Positions 36,654 to 45,198 of a stretch of 64,000 nucleotides of DNA are shown one piece after another. Source of the DNA: Barnesiella sp. An22 (GTDB taxonomy: Bacteria > Bacteroidota > Bacteroidia > Bacteroidales > Barnesiellaceae); NCBI RefSeq assembly GCF_002159975.1, contig NZ_NFJR01000004.1:124001-188000 (forward strand), written 5' to 3'. The translations under genes and the position numbers were made by a program. The notes beneath the pieces are model-generated. The model did no database searches and had not been told where the DNA came from. It saw only the letters and a list, made by a program, of their open reading frames with translations. Each line of letters starts with the position of its first letter. The stretch's first letter is position 1.

Positions 36654-37597
36654 AGATGATGCGTAGTAAAGTAGCGATGGCCAACTGGGCCATGGTGGTG
36701 TCGAAGGTCTTCGGCGGCTTGAACGTGAACGCCCTGCACTACCTGTTGCCCCTGTGGCTTGCCCCGCTTACCGGGGCTACCTTCCGGTGCGTGTTTGCCG
36801 CCGTGGCTTTCTGGATTCTCGGCTTTTTTGCCCGGCCCGAAAAGGCCTCGACCCGCGACAAGTGGATACTCTTCCTGCTGGGAGCCGTGGGCATCTATGG
36901 CTACATGTTTTCCTATCTGATGGGGCTGAGCAAGACTACCCCGGTCTCGGCCGCCATCTTTACCTCGATGCAGCCCATCTGGGTCTTCGTCATATCGGTG
37001 CTCTTCATGCACGAGCGCATCACGCTGCTCAAGGTGGTGGGTATTCTGGTGGGGTTGGGGGGCGCCATGCTCTGCATCCTCACCCAGAAGAGCGACGACC
37101 TCGCCTCCGATGCGTTGACCGGCAATCTCTTCTGCCTGATGAGCTCGGTCATCTATGCCATCTATCTGGTGTTGAGCAACCAGTTTCTGAAGCGCACGGG
37201 TACCTATACCCTCATGCGCTACACCTTTTCGGGGGCGGCTGTGTCGAGCTTGATTGTGATGGCCTTTACCGGCTGTGATGCCCCGTTGTTCGAGTCGCCG
37301 CTCCACCTGTGGCCACTGGCGGCGTTGCTGTTTGTGCTGATATTCCCCACGGTGCTGAGCTATCTGCTGGTGCCCGTCGGGCTGCGGTATCTGAAGACGA
37401 CGGTGGTCGCCATCTACGGCTATCTCATTCTCATGGTGGCTTCGATTGTCTCGTTTCTCACGGGACAGGACCGTTTCAGTTGGACCCAGATTCTGGCCAT
37501 GGTGCTCATCTGTGTCGGGGTTTACGCGGTAGAGATTGCCGAGAGTCGCGGCAGCCGTGCCCCCACGTCGCATTTGCATTCATCGCCTCATGCGTGA
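36650..37597 (+). CDS. EamA/DMT-family permease
   Basis: A 315-aa permease with ten helices in two EamA halves (W-A-M-V-V-S-K-V-F-G-G at the start; L-S-Y-L-L-V-P-V-G-L-R-Y-L-K-T-T in the second). G-Y-L-I-L-M-V-A near the end is typical. The metabolite exported is unknown. Coupled to the MFS gene; its 3' end overlaps by 18 bp the end of a second EamA gene on the other strand. Confidence 0.82.
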   Translation: MKMMRSKVAMANWAMVVSKVFGGLNVNALHYLLPLWLAPLTGATFRCVFAAVAFWILGFFARPEKASTRDKWILFLLGAVGIYGYMFSYLMGLSKTTPVSAAIFTSMQPIWVFVISVLFMHERITLLKVVGILVGLGGAMLCILTQKSDDLASDALTGNLFCLMSSVIYAIYLVLSNQFLKRTGTYTLMRYTFSGAAVSSLIVMAFTGCDAPLFESPLHLWPLAALLFVLIFPTVLSYLLVPVGLRYLKTTVVAIYGYLILMVASIVSFLTGQDRFSWTQILAMVLICVGVYAVEIAESRGSRAPTSHLHSSPHA

Positions 37598-38533
37598 CGA
37601 CCCTTTGCGGAACCATCGCGGGGCCCGTTGCCACACCTTTTTCAGCTCTTCGGGATTGCGGGCCACGATAACCGTGGTGACGGCCACGAGTATGATGCCG
37701 ATACCCCAGGCCTGCACACGGCTGCAACTCTCGCCCAGGAAGAGGATGCCCATGACCACGGCGGTGAGCGGCTCCATGCAGCCCAGCACGGCGGTGGTAG
37801 TAGAGCCTATATGTTTGACGGCCAGGATGAGGGTGAGGTTGGAGATGAGTGTGGGCACCAACGCCAGCATGAAGAGGTCGATGCCGCTCTTCCACGACGG
37901 GATGGGAGCCAGCCCTTCGCCTCGCACCAGCAGGTTGACGAGGAAAAAGAGACTCCCGGTCGAGAGGATGTAGAAGGTGAGCTTCAGGCTGTCGATACGG
38001 CCGATGCTCGAGCGGTTGAGCCCCACGATATACGAGGCGTAGGTGAGTACGGTAGTCAGCGCCAGGGCCATGCCCGTAGGGTTCACCTCACTGCCGTTGC
38101 TCCCGCTCAGCAGGTAGATGCCGCCCAGGGCCAGCAGCGTGGCCACGGCAACGGGCACCGAGAGCCGCTCCTTGAAAAGGACGACCATCAATATCGTCAC
38201 TAGTACCGGGTAGAGAAAGTGCAGTGTGGTGGCCAGTCCGCTGGGTATGTAGAGGTACGACTGTGTGAGCAGGAACGAGGTGGCGGCGTAGAGCAGGGCA
38301 AAGCCGGCAATGACCGGCAGTTGCCGCTTCGCGATACGGAAGCTCTCGCGTCGGGCCAGCAGCACGAGCCCTACCAGCAGGGCCGATATGGCAAACCGGT
38401 AGAATACTACCGAGTTGACCGACACCCCGGCCTTCAAGGCTGGTATGGCAAAGAGGGGTACAAGCCCGAATGTGGCCGACGATACTACGGCATAGATCAG
38501 CCCTTTGATTGATTTTCTCTTCTCTTCCGTCAT
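37580..38533 (-). CDS. EamA/DMT-family permease (second, convergent)
   Basis: A 317-aa permease, ten helices, two EamA halves (F-G-L-V-P-L-F-A-I-P and L-G-C-M-E-P-L-T-A-V-V-M-G). It is only distantly like its convergent neighbour, so it is not a simple inverted duplicate. Starts at 38551 or 38596 are also open; the Met before T-E-E-K-R-K is chosen because the hydrophobic part follows soon. The 18-bp 3' overlap with the plus-strand EamA gene leaves no room for a terminator between them. Confidence 0.78.
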   Translation of the reverse strand: MTEEKRKSIKGLIYAVVSSATFGLVPLFAIPALKAGVSVNSVVFYRFAISALLVGLVLLARRESFRIAKRQLPVIAGFALLYAATSFLLTQSYLYIPSGLATTLHFLYPVLVTILMVVLFKERLSVPVAVATLLALGGIYLLSGSNGSEVNPTGMALALTTVLTYASYIVGLNRSSIGRIDSLKLTFYILSTGSLFFLVNLLVRGEGLAPIPSWKSGIDLFMLALVPTLISNLTLILAVKHIGSTTTAVLGCMEPLTAVVMGILFLGESCSRVQAWGIGIILVAVTTVIVARNPEELKKVWQRAPRWFRKGSSRMRR

Positions 38534-38685
38534 CACGGTATCTTTAAACATCTGAAATAATCTTTTTGTCGGGTGGATGAGAATGCGGGGCCGCATGGAA
38601 AACCGATGTTCCCGATACGACCCCGTATGTTTAGAAACTCATAATCCGCTACAACGGTTCACGACCGCAGGACGGCGGTGGGGAA

Positions 38686-39774
38686 TCACCTCCCCAGGCA
38701 CTCGTCGATATAGGCTTTCATGGCCGGCACGGCAGCCTCGGCGCTTTGCAGCAGCTTGAACTGCGCGCGGGTGCGCACCAGGTTGTGGTCGGGATACTTG
38801 ATTTTGTAGTAGGTATCGCCGTTGATGTAGTCGGCGAGGAACCGCACGGCCTGCATGTAGGGGAAGAGGGTGGCGGCGTAGGGCAGGTTGTCGATTTCGA
38901 CGTCGGTCAGGAATACGCGTGCCGTCTCCAGATAACCCTTGGTGAAGGCCTTGAAAATCTCCATGTTGAAGTTGACGTGGTCCAGATTCTTGTCGTCCTC
39001 CTCGCCGGTGTTGGCGGCGGTGCGCATGAAGTCGCCGAAGTCGGAGAAGATGTAGCTGGGCATCACCGTGTCGAGGTCGATCACGCACAGCACCCGGCCG
39101 TTCTCGTCGAACATCATGTTGTTTACCTTCGTGTCGCAGTGGCAGATGCGCTTGGGTAGCTTACCCTCGCGGTGCAGCCGTTCGGCCAGACACATGGCGT
39201 CGGCCCGTTTCTCGATTTCGTCGAGCAGCGGTTGCACCTCGGCCACTCGTCCCACGGGGTCGGCGGCCACGGCTTCGCGCAACTGTTTCAGGCGGAACTC
39301 CATGTTGTGGAAGTCGGGAATCGTCTCGCCCAACTCTACCGGGATGTCGGAGAGCATGGCTTGGAAATCGCCGAAGGCCTGCCCCGCATAGTAGGAGTAT
39401 TCGGGCGTGACAGCCTCGTAGCTCTTGGCGTTGTGGATAAAGATGAGCACCCGCCAGTAGCTCTCGCCGTCGAAGTAGTAGAGCTTATGGTCTTTCGTGG
39501 GGATGAGGGTGAGCACCTTGCGGTCGATGTCGGTTTCGCCCCGGGCCTCGAGTTTGTGCCGGATGTGGGTCGTCACCTGGTAGAAGTTGTTCTGGAGCAT
39601 ATCCACGTTGGTGAAAATCGTGTGATTGATGCGTTGCAGCACATAGTCGGGTGCCTCGGGCGGTGTGGTGGTCACCTTGTACGAGTCGTTGATGAGACCC
39701 GCTCCCAGTGGTTTTATCTCGACCACTTTGCCCGTCAAGGCAAAATGCGACAAGATTTCGTTCAAGTCTTTCAT
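38686..39774 (-). CDS. NahK-like N-acetylhexosamine/sugar 1-kinase family protein
   Basis: A 362-aa cytoplasmic kinase of the aminoglycoside-phosphotransferase fold. Catalytic loop C-H-C-D-T-K-V-N-N and metal motif V-I-D-L-D-T-V-M-P are clear. Along its length it resembles what I recall of Bifidobacterium NahK (S-H-F-A-L at the start, A-F-G-D-F-Q, T-I-P-D-F-H, then A-V-R-F-L-A-D-Y and H-N-L-V-R-T-R near the end). NahK phosphorylates GalNAc/GlcNAc at C1 for salvage of mucin sugars. Substrate here is inferred. An 80-codon open extension overlaps the next gene and is not used. It is 10 bp behind the epimerase-like gene. Confidence 0.82.
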   Translation of the reverse strand: MKDLNEILSHFALTGKVVEIKPLGAGLINDSYKVTTTPPEAPDYVLQRINHTIFTNVDMLQNNFYQVTTHIRHKLEARGETDIDRKVLTLIPTKDHKLYYFDGESYWRVLIFIHNAKSYEAVTPEYSYYAGQAFGDFQAMLSDIPVELGETIPDFHNMEFRLKQLREAVAADPVGRVAEVQPLLDEIEKRADAMCLAERLHREGKLPKRICHCDTKVNNMMFDENGRVLCVIDLDTVMPSYIFSDFGDFMRTAANTGEEDDKNLDHVNFNMEIFKAFTKGYLETARVFLTDVEIDNLPYAATLFPYMQAVRFLADYINGDTYYKIKYPDHNLVRTRAQFKLLQSAEAAVPAMKAYIDECLGR

Positions 39775-39784
39775 ACGTGTGTGT

Positions 39785-40726
39785 TTATTGTTTTTGTGGA
39801 ATAGATTCGATAAAAGTACGGTAGAGATTCTGATAACATTCGTAGAGTTCCCGCGGTTCGCTATACTCTTTGGAGTTGACCTCATACATGAAGGGGCCTG
39901 TGTAATCGGCGTTGTACAGCTCTTGCTGTATCTGGTTCCAGTCGTTGTCGCCTTTGCCGCTGCACGGGTTGGGCATGTAGTGGCACTCGGCACGGCCGTT
40001 TCCGTCAGAGACATGTAGAGTCTTCACCCGGTTGCCCATGGCTTCGATGAGCCGTTCGGGGTTGTCGATGTGGTTCATGTCGATAGCCGAATAGACGTCG
40101 CTGGGCATCTGTTTCATAATCAGCTCTACCTCTTCGACCGTACGGCACAACGGACGTTCGTATTTCTCGTTGCGAAGCAATTCGTGACCGAGCATATTCT
40201 CGATGACCATGATGGCGCCGGCTTCTTTGACCAAGGGGTTAAGTTCGTTGACCGAGCGCAAGAGTTGGGCGATGCGTTTGGGGCGTTCGTTGAGTCCCAA
40301 ATACCAGCTGGGGTGAAAGAGGATAACCCGGGGTTGCAGTATCTTGCAGAACCGCAGAATACGCCGTTGCAGGGCTACGGTACTCTGTCTGATTGTTTCG
40401 TCGCTTTGCGAGAGGTCAATCTCTTTGCCGAAGGGCATGTGTATCGACCAGATTTCGATACCGGCCGAGTCGGCAGCCTGTCGGGCGCTCTTCATGCGGG
40501 CCGTAATCTCTTCGTCGCTTTTCTCCTTATTGGTAAAAATTCCGGCACCCAACGATATCTCTATACAGTCGATGCCGGCCTCTTTCATGGTTTTGAGACG
40601 GTTGTAGTCGACTGCGTTGAAACCGATGGAACAGCCCACCCGCAAAGGAGGGTATTTCTCTTTTCCACTTGCCGAGATGGCAATGATTGCTAAAAGCACA
40701 AATAAGCATTTGATTTTTGTGAACAT
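39785..40726 (-). CDS. Exported sugar phosphate isomerase/epimerase-like TIM barrel
   Basis: A 313-aa protein with a signal peptide (about 1-21) and an AP-endonuclease-2/xylose-isomerase-like barrel. Visible are I-D-C-I-E-I-S near residue 50, H-M-P-F-G, H-P-S-W-Y, V-I-E-N-M-L-G, A-I-D-M-N-H and H-V-S-D-G-N-G, which supply the metal-binding His/Glu/Asp set of this fold. Enzymes of this fold in Bacteroidetes act on sugars or inositols; no exact substrate can be given. The gene lies between the esterase and the NahK-like kinase, all on the minus strand with short gaps. Confidence 0.75.
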   Translation of the reverse strand: MFTKIKCLFVLLAIIAISASGKEKYPPLRVGCSIGFNAVDYNRLKTMKEAGIDCIEISLGAGIFTNKEKSDEEITARMKSARQAADSAGIEIWSIHMPFGKEIDLSQSDETIRQSTVALQRRILRFCKILQPRVILFHPSWYLGLNERPKRIAQLLRSVNELNPLVKEAGAIMVIENMLGHELLRNEKYERPLCRTVEEVELIMKQMPSDVYSAIDMNHIDNPERLIEAMGNRVKTLHVSDGNGRAECHYMPNPCSGKGDNDWNQIQQELYNADYTGPFMYEVNSKEYSEPRELYECYQNLYRTFIESIPQKQ

Positions 40727-40762
40727 GATGAATTTTATTTAAGAATGATAATTGAATAGTCG

Positions 40763-41671
40763 TTAGCGTGTTGCCGGCTGGGGTACTGCCGTTTTTTCGG
40801 GTTCGACAAAGCGGCTGAAGAATTGCCAGATGTGTTCGCCCGTGACCAGGTCTTTCTCGCCCCACGAGTGGGTGCCGCCCATGATTTCATAGAGCCACAC
40901 CTCGTGGTTGTCGGTTCCGCCGACATATCGGTGGCGGATAATCGAGTGGCCCGACTCGGGATTGAGTGAGGCTATCGTGTCGGTCTCCTCGTGGGTGCAT
41001 CGATTTTGGGTAGCCCAGTAGCTCACGGCCAGAGGTACGGCAATGTATTCGCCCCAACCTCCTCGGTTCTCGGGGTCGCCGTTCCACATCGAGGTCTTGT
41101 CTTTCGTCCCGTGAATTTCGAGCAGGGGGACAGGAGTGTCGGCAGCCAGCTCGCGGTACATCCATTCGAGTGTGAGTCCCGCAATGGGAGCCACTGCCTT
41201 GAATACCTGAGGGGCCTTGTAGGCCAGCAGATAGCACATTTCGCCACCGTTGGAATAGCCTGTACAGAAGGTGTTGCGGGCACTCAGTCGATAGGTTTGT
41301 TGCAGGTGTTGTGCCAGTTCGCAGACGAATGCCACATCGTCGATGGTCATGTCGTCCTGAAAGGGGTACCCTACGTTCCAGCACGTTTTTCCCCGCTTGT
41401 CGCGAGCCCCTTGCGGGTAGCACACGGCAAACCCGTACTTGTCGGCGATAGAGTCCATGCCGAACCGTTCGGGGTCGGCACTGCCGCCGTAGCCGTGAAG
41501 CACGAAGACCAGCGGAGCTCCGGGAGCCAGATGGGCCGGAAGATAGAGTTTGTAACTGCGGTCGACGCCTCCCGACATGAAGGTGTGGTCGGTCAGGTTC
41601 CCGGTGGAGCCTGCGGCAAAGAGGAGATGCCCACACAACAGGGTAACGAGACAGAGTAAGATGCGTTTCAT
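40763..41671 (-). CDS. Secreted PHB-depolymerase/LpqC-family esterase
   Basis: A 302-aa exported alpha/beta hydrolase. Signal peptide about 1-20. The oxyanion region is V-L-H-G-Y-G-G, the nucleophile motif G-Y-S-N-G-G contains the catalytic Ser, and the late H-S-W supplies His. This family includes feruloyl and acetyl-xylan esterases as well as PHB depolymerases, so release of ester groups from polysaccharides is likely. Likely first gene of an esterase - epimerase-like - kinase run. The ATG at 41671 directly starts the signal peptide. Confidence 0.82.
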   Translation of the reverse strand: MKRILLCLVTLLCGHLLFAAGSTGNLTDHTFMSGGVDRSYKLYLPAHLAPGAPLVFVLHGYGGSADPERFGMDSIADKYGFAVCYPQGARDKRGKTCWNVGYPFQDDMTIDDVAFVCELAQHLQQTYRLSARNTFCTGYSNGGEMCYLLAYKAPQVFKAVAPIAGLTLEWMYRELAADTPVPLLEIHGTKDKTSMWNGDPENRGGWGEYIAVPLAVSYWATQNRCTHEETDTIASLNPESGHSIIRHRYVGGTDNHEVWLYEIMGGTHSWGEKDLVTGEHIWQFFSRFVEPEKTAVPQPATR

Positions 41672-41867
41672 ATTGATGGTATTAACTTCTATTTCAAAGG
41701 TAAGCAAAAAGCCTCGATCGAACGACTATTTATCGAAAATTTAAGAAAAAAATAGAATAGGACTTTGTCGAGCCAATGCGTCTGCCGAAGGGTAATGCGC
41801 TCTGTGTCCGTAAAAATTCCGAGACAATCATACTTTTCTTGTTTGCTTTGTTTATATTTGTACAAGT

Positions 41868-41951
41868 AGAATAGGAGAGTCGGCTCGGCATAGTCAAAAG
41901 TTGAAAACTATGTTTTCTATTTGCCACTGCTCTCGCCTTTCACTATATTTG
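41868..41951 (+). repeat. Diverged copy of the promoter-hairpin repeat upstream of punA
   Basis: This stretch shares with the proS repeats the order GATAGG/ATAGG, CGG-TCGG-ATAGTCAAAA, an inner hairpin (GAAAAC 41903-41908 with GTTTTC 41912-41917), TTTG, CGCC-TTTCAC and TATnTTTG. The outer arms are reduced to CAAA/TTTG. Spacing of all parts agrees with the proS copies 16 kb away. Confidence 0.75.
41920..41951 (+). promoter_or_regulatory. punA promoter
   Basis: TTTG (41920-41923), 20-bp spacer, TATATTTG (41944-41951), 33 bp before the punA ATG. It lies inside the repeat copy. Confidence 0.8.
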
Positions 41952-41984
41952 CAATCTTGGTTATTTATTAAAATAGTTACTGCG

Positions 41985-42797
41985 ATGATTGAAAAGATTA
42001 AAGAAACAGCTGCCTACATTGCCTCGAAGGTGCAGGTACTGCCTAAGACCGCTATCATATTGGGTACCGGGTTGGGCGAGTTGGTAAACCACATTACCGA
42101 TAAAACCGAGATACCCTATACCGAAATCCCCAACTTCCCGGTGTCGACCGTCGAGGGGCATCAGGGAAAACTTATCTTCGGGAAGCTCGGTAAAAAAGAT
42201 GTGATGGCTATGCAAGGCCGTTTCCATTTCTATGAGGGATATGACATGAAGCAGGTGACTTTCCCCGTGCGGGTGATGAAAGAGTTGGGCATCGAACACC
42301 TCTTTGTCTCCAACGCGGCCGGAGGCATGAACCCCGACTTTGCCATCGGCGACATCATGATTATCCGCGACCACATCAACCTCTTCCCCGAGCATCCGCT
42401 GCACGGCCGTAACTACAACGAGCTGGGCGTGCGTTTCCCCGACATGAGCGAGGCCTATTCGCATCGGCTTATTGCCAAGGCCCTCGAAATTGCCGAGAAG
42501 AACGACATCAAGGTACAGCAGGGTGTCTATGTGGGCACGCAAGGACCTACGTTCGAGACGCCGGCCGAGTATCGCTACTTCCGCATCATCGGTGGCGATG
42601 CCGTGGGCATGAGCACCGTGCCCGAGGTAATCGTGGCCCGTCATGCCGGTATCGAGGTATTTGCCGTGTCGGTCATCACCGACCTGGGCGTCGAGGGCAT
42701 TGTGGAGAAGTGCTCGCACGAGGAGGTGCAGAAGGCCGCCGCTGCCGCTCAGCCCAAAATGACCTTCATCATGAAGGAACTGGTAGAACAATTTTAA
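41985..42797 (+). CDS. punA: Purine nucleoside phosphorylase (PNP family I, trimeric type)
   Basis: Cleaves inosine/guanosine with phosphate for purine salvage, 270 aa. Motifs: G-T-G-L-G-E-L near residue 26, G-R-F-H-F-Y-E-G, S-N-A-A-G-G-M-N, D-H-I-N-L, G-P-T-F-E-T-P-A-E and V-G-M-S-T-V-P-E with the substrate-binding Glu and Met. The start at 41985 lies just behind the TATATTTG box; the 28-codon upstream extension would read through the promoter and is rejected. Confidence 0.95.
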   Translation: MIEKIKETAAYIASKVQVLPKTAIILGTGLGELVNHITDKTEIPYTEIPNFPVSTVEGHQGKLIFGKLGKKDVMAMQGRFHFYEGYDMKQVTFPVRVMKELGIEHLFVSNAAGGMNPDFAIGDIMIIRDHINLFPEHPLHGRNYNELGVRFPDMSEAYSHRLIAKALEIAEKNDIKVQQGVYVGTQGPTFETPAEYRYFRIIGGDAVGMSTVPEVIVARHAGIEVFAVSVITDLGVEGIVEKCSHEEVQKAAAAAQPKMTFIMKELVEQF

Positions 42798-42818
42798 GTA
42801 TCAACCGATAAAAACAGA

Positions 42819-42847
42819 GCAAAGCCCATGAGCGTCGTGGGCTTTGC
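42819..42847 (+). other. Stem-loop between punA and thiL
   Basis: GCAAAGCCCA (42819-42828) pairs with TGGGCTTTGC (42838-42847). It ends 11 bp before the thiL ATG and is not followed by T, so it is not a good terminator. It could affect thiL expression or stabilise the punA message. Confidence 0.5.
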
Positions 42848-42858
42848 CGGCTATACCT

Positions 42859-43902
42859 ATGGAAGAAAAACGAACCGAAATAGCTACGTTGGGCGAGTTT
42901 GGACTGATTGACCACCTGACGAAGCAGATACAACTCAAAAACGCCTCGTCGCTGAAAGGGGTGGGCGACGATGCCGCCGTGCTCGACTATGCGGGAAAGC
43001 GCGTGCTGGTCACCACCGACCTGCTGCTCGAGGGGGTTCACTTCGACCTCACCTACGTGCCCCTGAAACACCTGGGGTACAAATCGGCCGTAGTCAACTT
43101 CTCCGACATCTACGCCATGAACGGGACCCCGCGGCAGATAACCGTCTCGCTGGGCGTGTCGAAACGCTTCTCGGTCGAGAATCTCGAGGAGCTCTACGCC
43201 GGCATACAACTCGCCTGCGACATCTACGGAGTCGATCTGGTGGGCGGCGACACCTCGGCCTCGATGACCGGACTCACCATCAGCATCACCTGCATCGGCG
43301 AGGGCGACCCCGATAAGATTGTCTATCGCAACGGCGCCCGCGAGAACGACCTTATCTGTGTGAGCGGCGACCTGGGTGCCGCCTACATGGGGCTGCAACT
43401 GCTCGAGCGCGAGAAGCGCGTCTTTGCCGGCGAGACCGATTTCAAACCCGCATTCGAAGGTCACGAATACCTGCTCGAACGCCAGTTGAAACCCGAGGCC
43501 CGCAAAGACATTATCGAAGAGCTCGACAAGGCCGGAATCGTGCCCACCGCCATGATGGACGTCTCCGACGGCCTCTCCTCCGAGCTGCTCCACATCTGTT
43601 CGCAGAGCCATGTCGGGTGCCGCATCTACGAAGACCGCATCCCCATCGACTACCAGACGGCCACCATGGCCACCGAGTTCAACATGAACCTCGTCACCGC
43701 CGCCCTCAACGGAGGCGAAGACTACGAATTGCTCTTCACCGTACCCCTCGAGAAGCACGACACCGTCGCCGCCATCCCCGGCATTCGGGTGATAGGCCAC
43801 ATCACCAAACCCGACTTGGGCTGTTGCATGATTACCCGCGACGATGTCGAGATAACCCTGCGGGCTCAAGGTTGGAATTCGCTCGCCGAAGAGGAAGAGT
43901 AA
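42859..43902 (+). CDS. thiL: Thiamine-monophosphate kinase
   Basis: Phosphorylates thiamine monophosphate to the active cofactor TPP, 347 aa. The metal/ATP motifs are G-D-D-A-A-V near residue 37, T-T-D-L-L-L-E-G-V-H-F, V-N-F-S-D-I-Y-A-M-N-G, G-G-D-T-S and M-M-D-V-S-D-G-L. The only ATG that fits is at 42859. No TPP riboswitch or other thi genes are present nearby; a strong hairpin lies directly upstream. Confidence 0.94.
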   Translation: MEEKRTEIATLGEFGLIDHLTKQIQLKNASSLKGVGDDAAVLDYAGKRVLVTTDLLLEGVHFDLTYVPLKHLGYKSAVVNFSDIYAMNGTPRQITVSLGVSKRFSVENLEELYAGIQLACDIYGVDLVGGDTSASMTGLTISITCIGEGDPDKIVYRNGARENDLICVSGDLGAAYMGLQLLEREKRVFAGETDFKPAFEGHEYLLERQLKPEARKDIIEELDKAGIVPTAMMDVSDGLSSELLHICSQSHVGCRIYEDRIPIDYQTATMATEFNMNLVTAALNGGEDYELLFTVPLEKHDTVAAIPGIRVIGHITKPDLGCCMITRDDVEITLRAQGWNSLAEEEE

Positions 43903-44067
43903 GCCATACCGGCCGCTGTAAAATATACCCGGGAGAAGAGGCGAGATTAAAAACTTGCACTCTTCTCCCGATATATTTATGAGTCTGATAAACAAGGAGT
44001 CGGCTCGTTTGTGACTCCCTGTCACCACTTCATGGCTATGCTTTTCGATAGAAAAGTAAACGATAAA

Positions 44068-44099
44068 TTTGGTAGATTCAAACAAATCCATTACCTTTG
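44068..44099 (+). promoter_or_regulatory. tRNA-Phe promoter
   Basis: TTTG (44068-44071), 20-bp spacer, TACCTTTG (44092-44099), 16 bp before the tRNA. Confidence 0.8.
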
Positions 44100-44115
44100 C
44101 ACACGCAAAAATAAA

Positions 44116-44188
44116 GGTGCCATAGCTCAGATGGTAGAGCAAAGGACTGAAAATCCTTGTGTCCCCGGTTCGATTCCTGGTGGCACCA
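44116..44188 (+). tRNA. tRNA-Phe (GAA)
   Basis: The cloverleaf can be folded by eye. Acceptor GGTGCCA pairs with TGGCACC, D-arm GCTC...GAGC, anticodon stem AGGA/TCCT with loop CTGAAAA (anticodon GAA), T-loop TTCGATT, discriminator A. The T-stem CCCGG/CCTGG has one C-U mismatch. The CCA end is not encoded. Confidence 0.95.
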
Positions 44189-44212
44189 CTTTGAAGAAAA
44201 GCAAAAGACAGT

Positions 44213-44247
44213 AAAATCCTGATTTCCAAGCGAAATCGGGATTTTTT
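44213..44247 (+). terminator. Terminator after tRNA-Phe
   Basis: AAAATCCTGATTT (44213-44225) pairs with AAATCGGGATTTT (44233-44245), followed by further T. Confidence 0.88.
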
Positions 44248-44367
44248 GTTTTCCCCAGGCACGCAAAAAAACGGCAGAATGGCAAGACCAGTTCGAAAAG
44301 AGAATGATACATATTCTTTTGGAACTGGTCGAGTAAAGTATTGTGGTGACCGGTTTGTCTATAGCAT

Positions 44368-45198
44368 TCAAGGACGGACTGCCTTGACCTCTCCCGGGGG
44401 TACCCCGAACTGACGCTTGAATGCACTGAAGAAGTGCGAGCGGTTCTTGAAACCTACCGCTACGTATACATCGGAGGGTTTGGTGTCGCCTTGGGCTAAC
44501 AGCTCGTAGGCTTTTTCGAGGCGTTTGCGGATGAGCCATTTCTCGGGCGAGAGGTCGCTCACTTTGGCGAAGTCGCGCTTGAAGGTGGCGAGGCTACGCC
44601 CGGTGTAGGTGGCGAACTCGTCGAGTGTCATGTCTTGTGTGAAATTCACCTCCATGAAAGAGAGCAGGTCGATCTTCCACGATTCGTTGAAGTCGAACAA
44701 CGTGGGGTAGAAGCGATCGTCCGTATCGAGCAGGCAATAGAGGGCCTCTTGCATCTTCAAGCGGATGATTTCGTCCTTTGGTTTGAGGTTGGCATCGGTG
44801 TAGGGGAGGAGCGACAGGAACAGGCTTTGCAGGGCTGGAGTCTGGGGCAGCAGGAGGGCCGATTCGCGGAATCGTTTCACCTCTTTAGATAGGGTCGTCT
44901 TGTCTAACGTGCTGAAGAAGTTGCGCAGGAAATTGCGCTCGAAACGGATGCTGATGGCTTTGTAGGGTGTGCCGCCGGCGGTGTGTTTCAGCAGTTTTAC
45001 CTGGTGGTTCCGCTTGATGAAGACGTAGTTTCCTTTGCCTACCTTCAGGGTGTGTCCGTTGTCGTCGACCATCATCTCGCCCGAGTAGACGTAGATGAGG
45101 ACGTGGACGGGCATGCGGTATTCCGACAGCATTTCGTGCGGCACGAAGCAGCTGTATACGATGTTCCAGTAGTTATAAACTTGCGACTCTTTTAGCAT
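44368..45198 (-). CDS. AraC-family transcriptional regulator
   Basis: A 276-aa regulator. The N-terminal half is a cupin-like sensor (P-V-H-V-L-I-Y-V-Y-S-G-E-M-M-V, then V-G-K-G-N-Y-V-F-I-K-R). The C-terminal half (about 185-270) is the double helix-turn-helix: M-T-L-D-E-F-A-T-Y-T-G-R-S-L-A-T-F-K-R-D-F-type pattern and V-A-V-G-F-K-N-R-S-H-F-F-S-A-F-K-R-Q-F-G. The target is not evident; the truncated transporter gene upstream is on the same strand with a gap of about 190 bp. Confidence 0.88.
   Translation of the reverse strand: MLKESQVYNYWNIVYSCFVPHEMLSEYRMPVHVLIYVYSGEMMVDDNGHTLKVGKGNYVFIKRNHQVKLLKHTAGGTPYKAISIRFERNFLRNFFSTLDKTTLSKEVKRFRESALLLPQTPALQSLFLSLLPYTDANLKPKDEIIRLKMQEALYCLLDTDDRFYPTLFDFNESWKIDLLSFMEVNFTQDMTLDEFATYTGRSLATFKRDFAKVSDLSPEKWLIRKRLEKAYELLAQGDTKPSDVYVAVGFKNRSHFFSAFKRQFGVPPGEVKAVRP

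Noticed and set aside
41901-41984. Longer N-terminus of PunA
   Set aside because: It would translate through the promoter; the -7 box is at 41944-41951.
42769-44262. 497-codon minus-strand frame across thiL and tRNA-Phe
   Set aside because: It runs antisense to thiL and through the tRNA, and it shows no family similarity.
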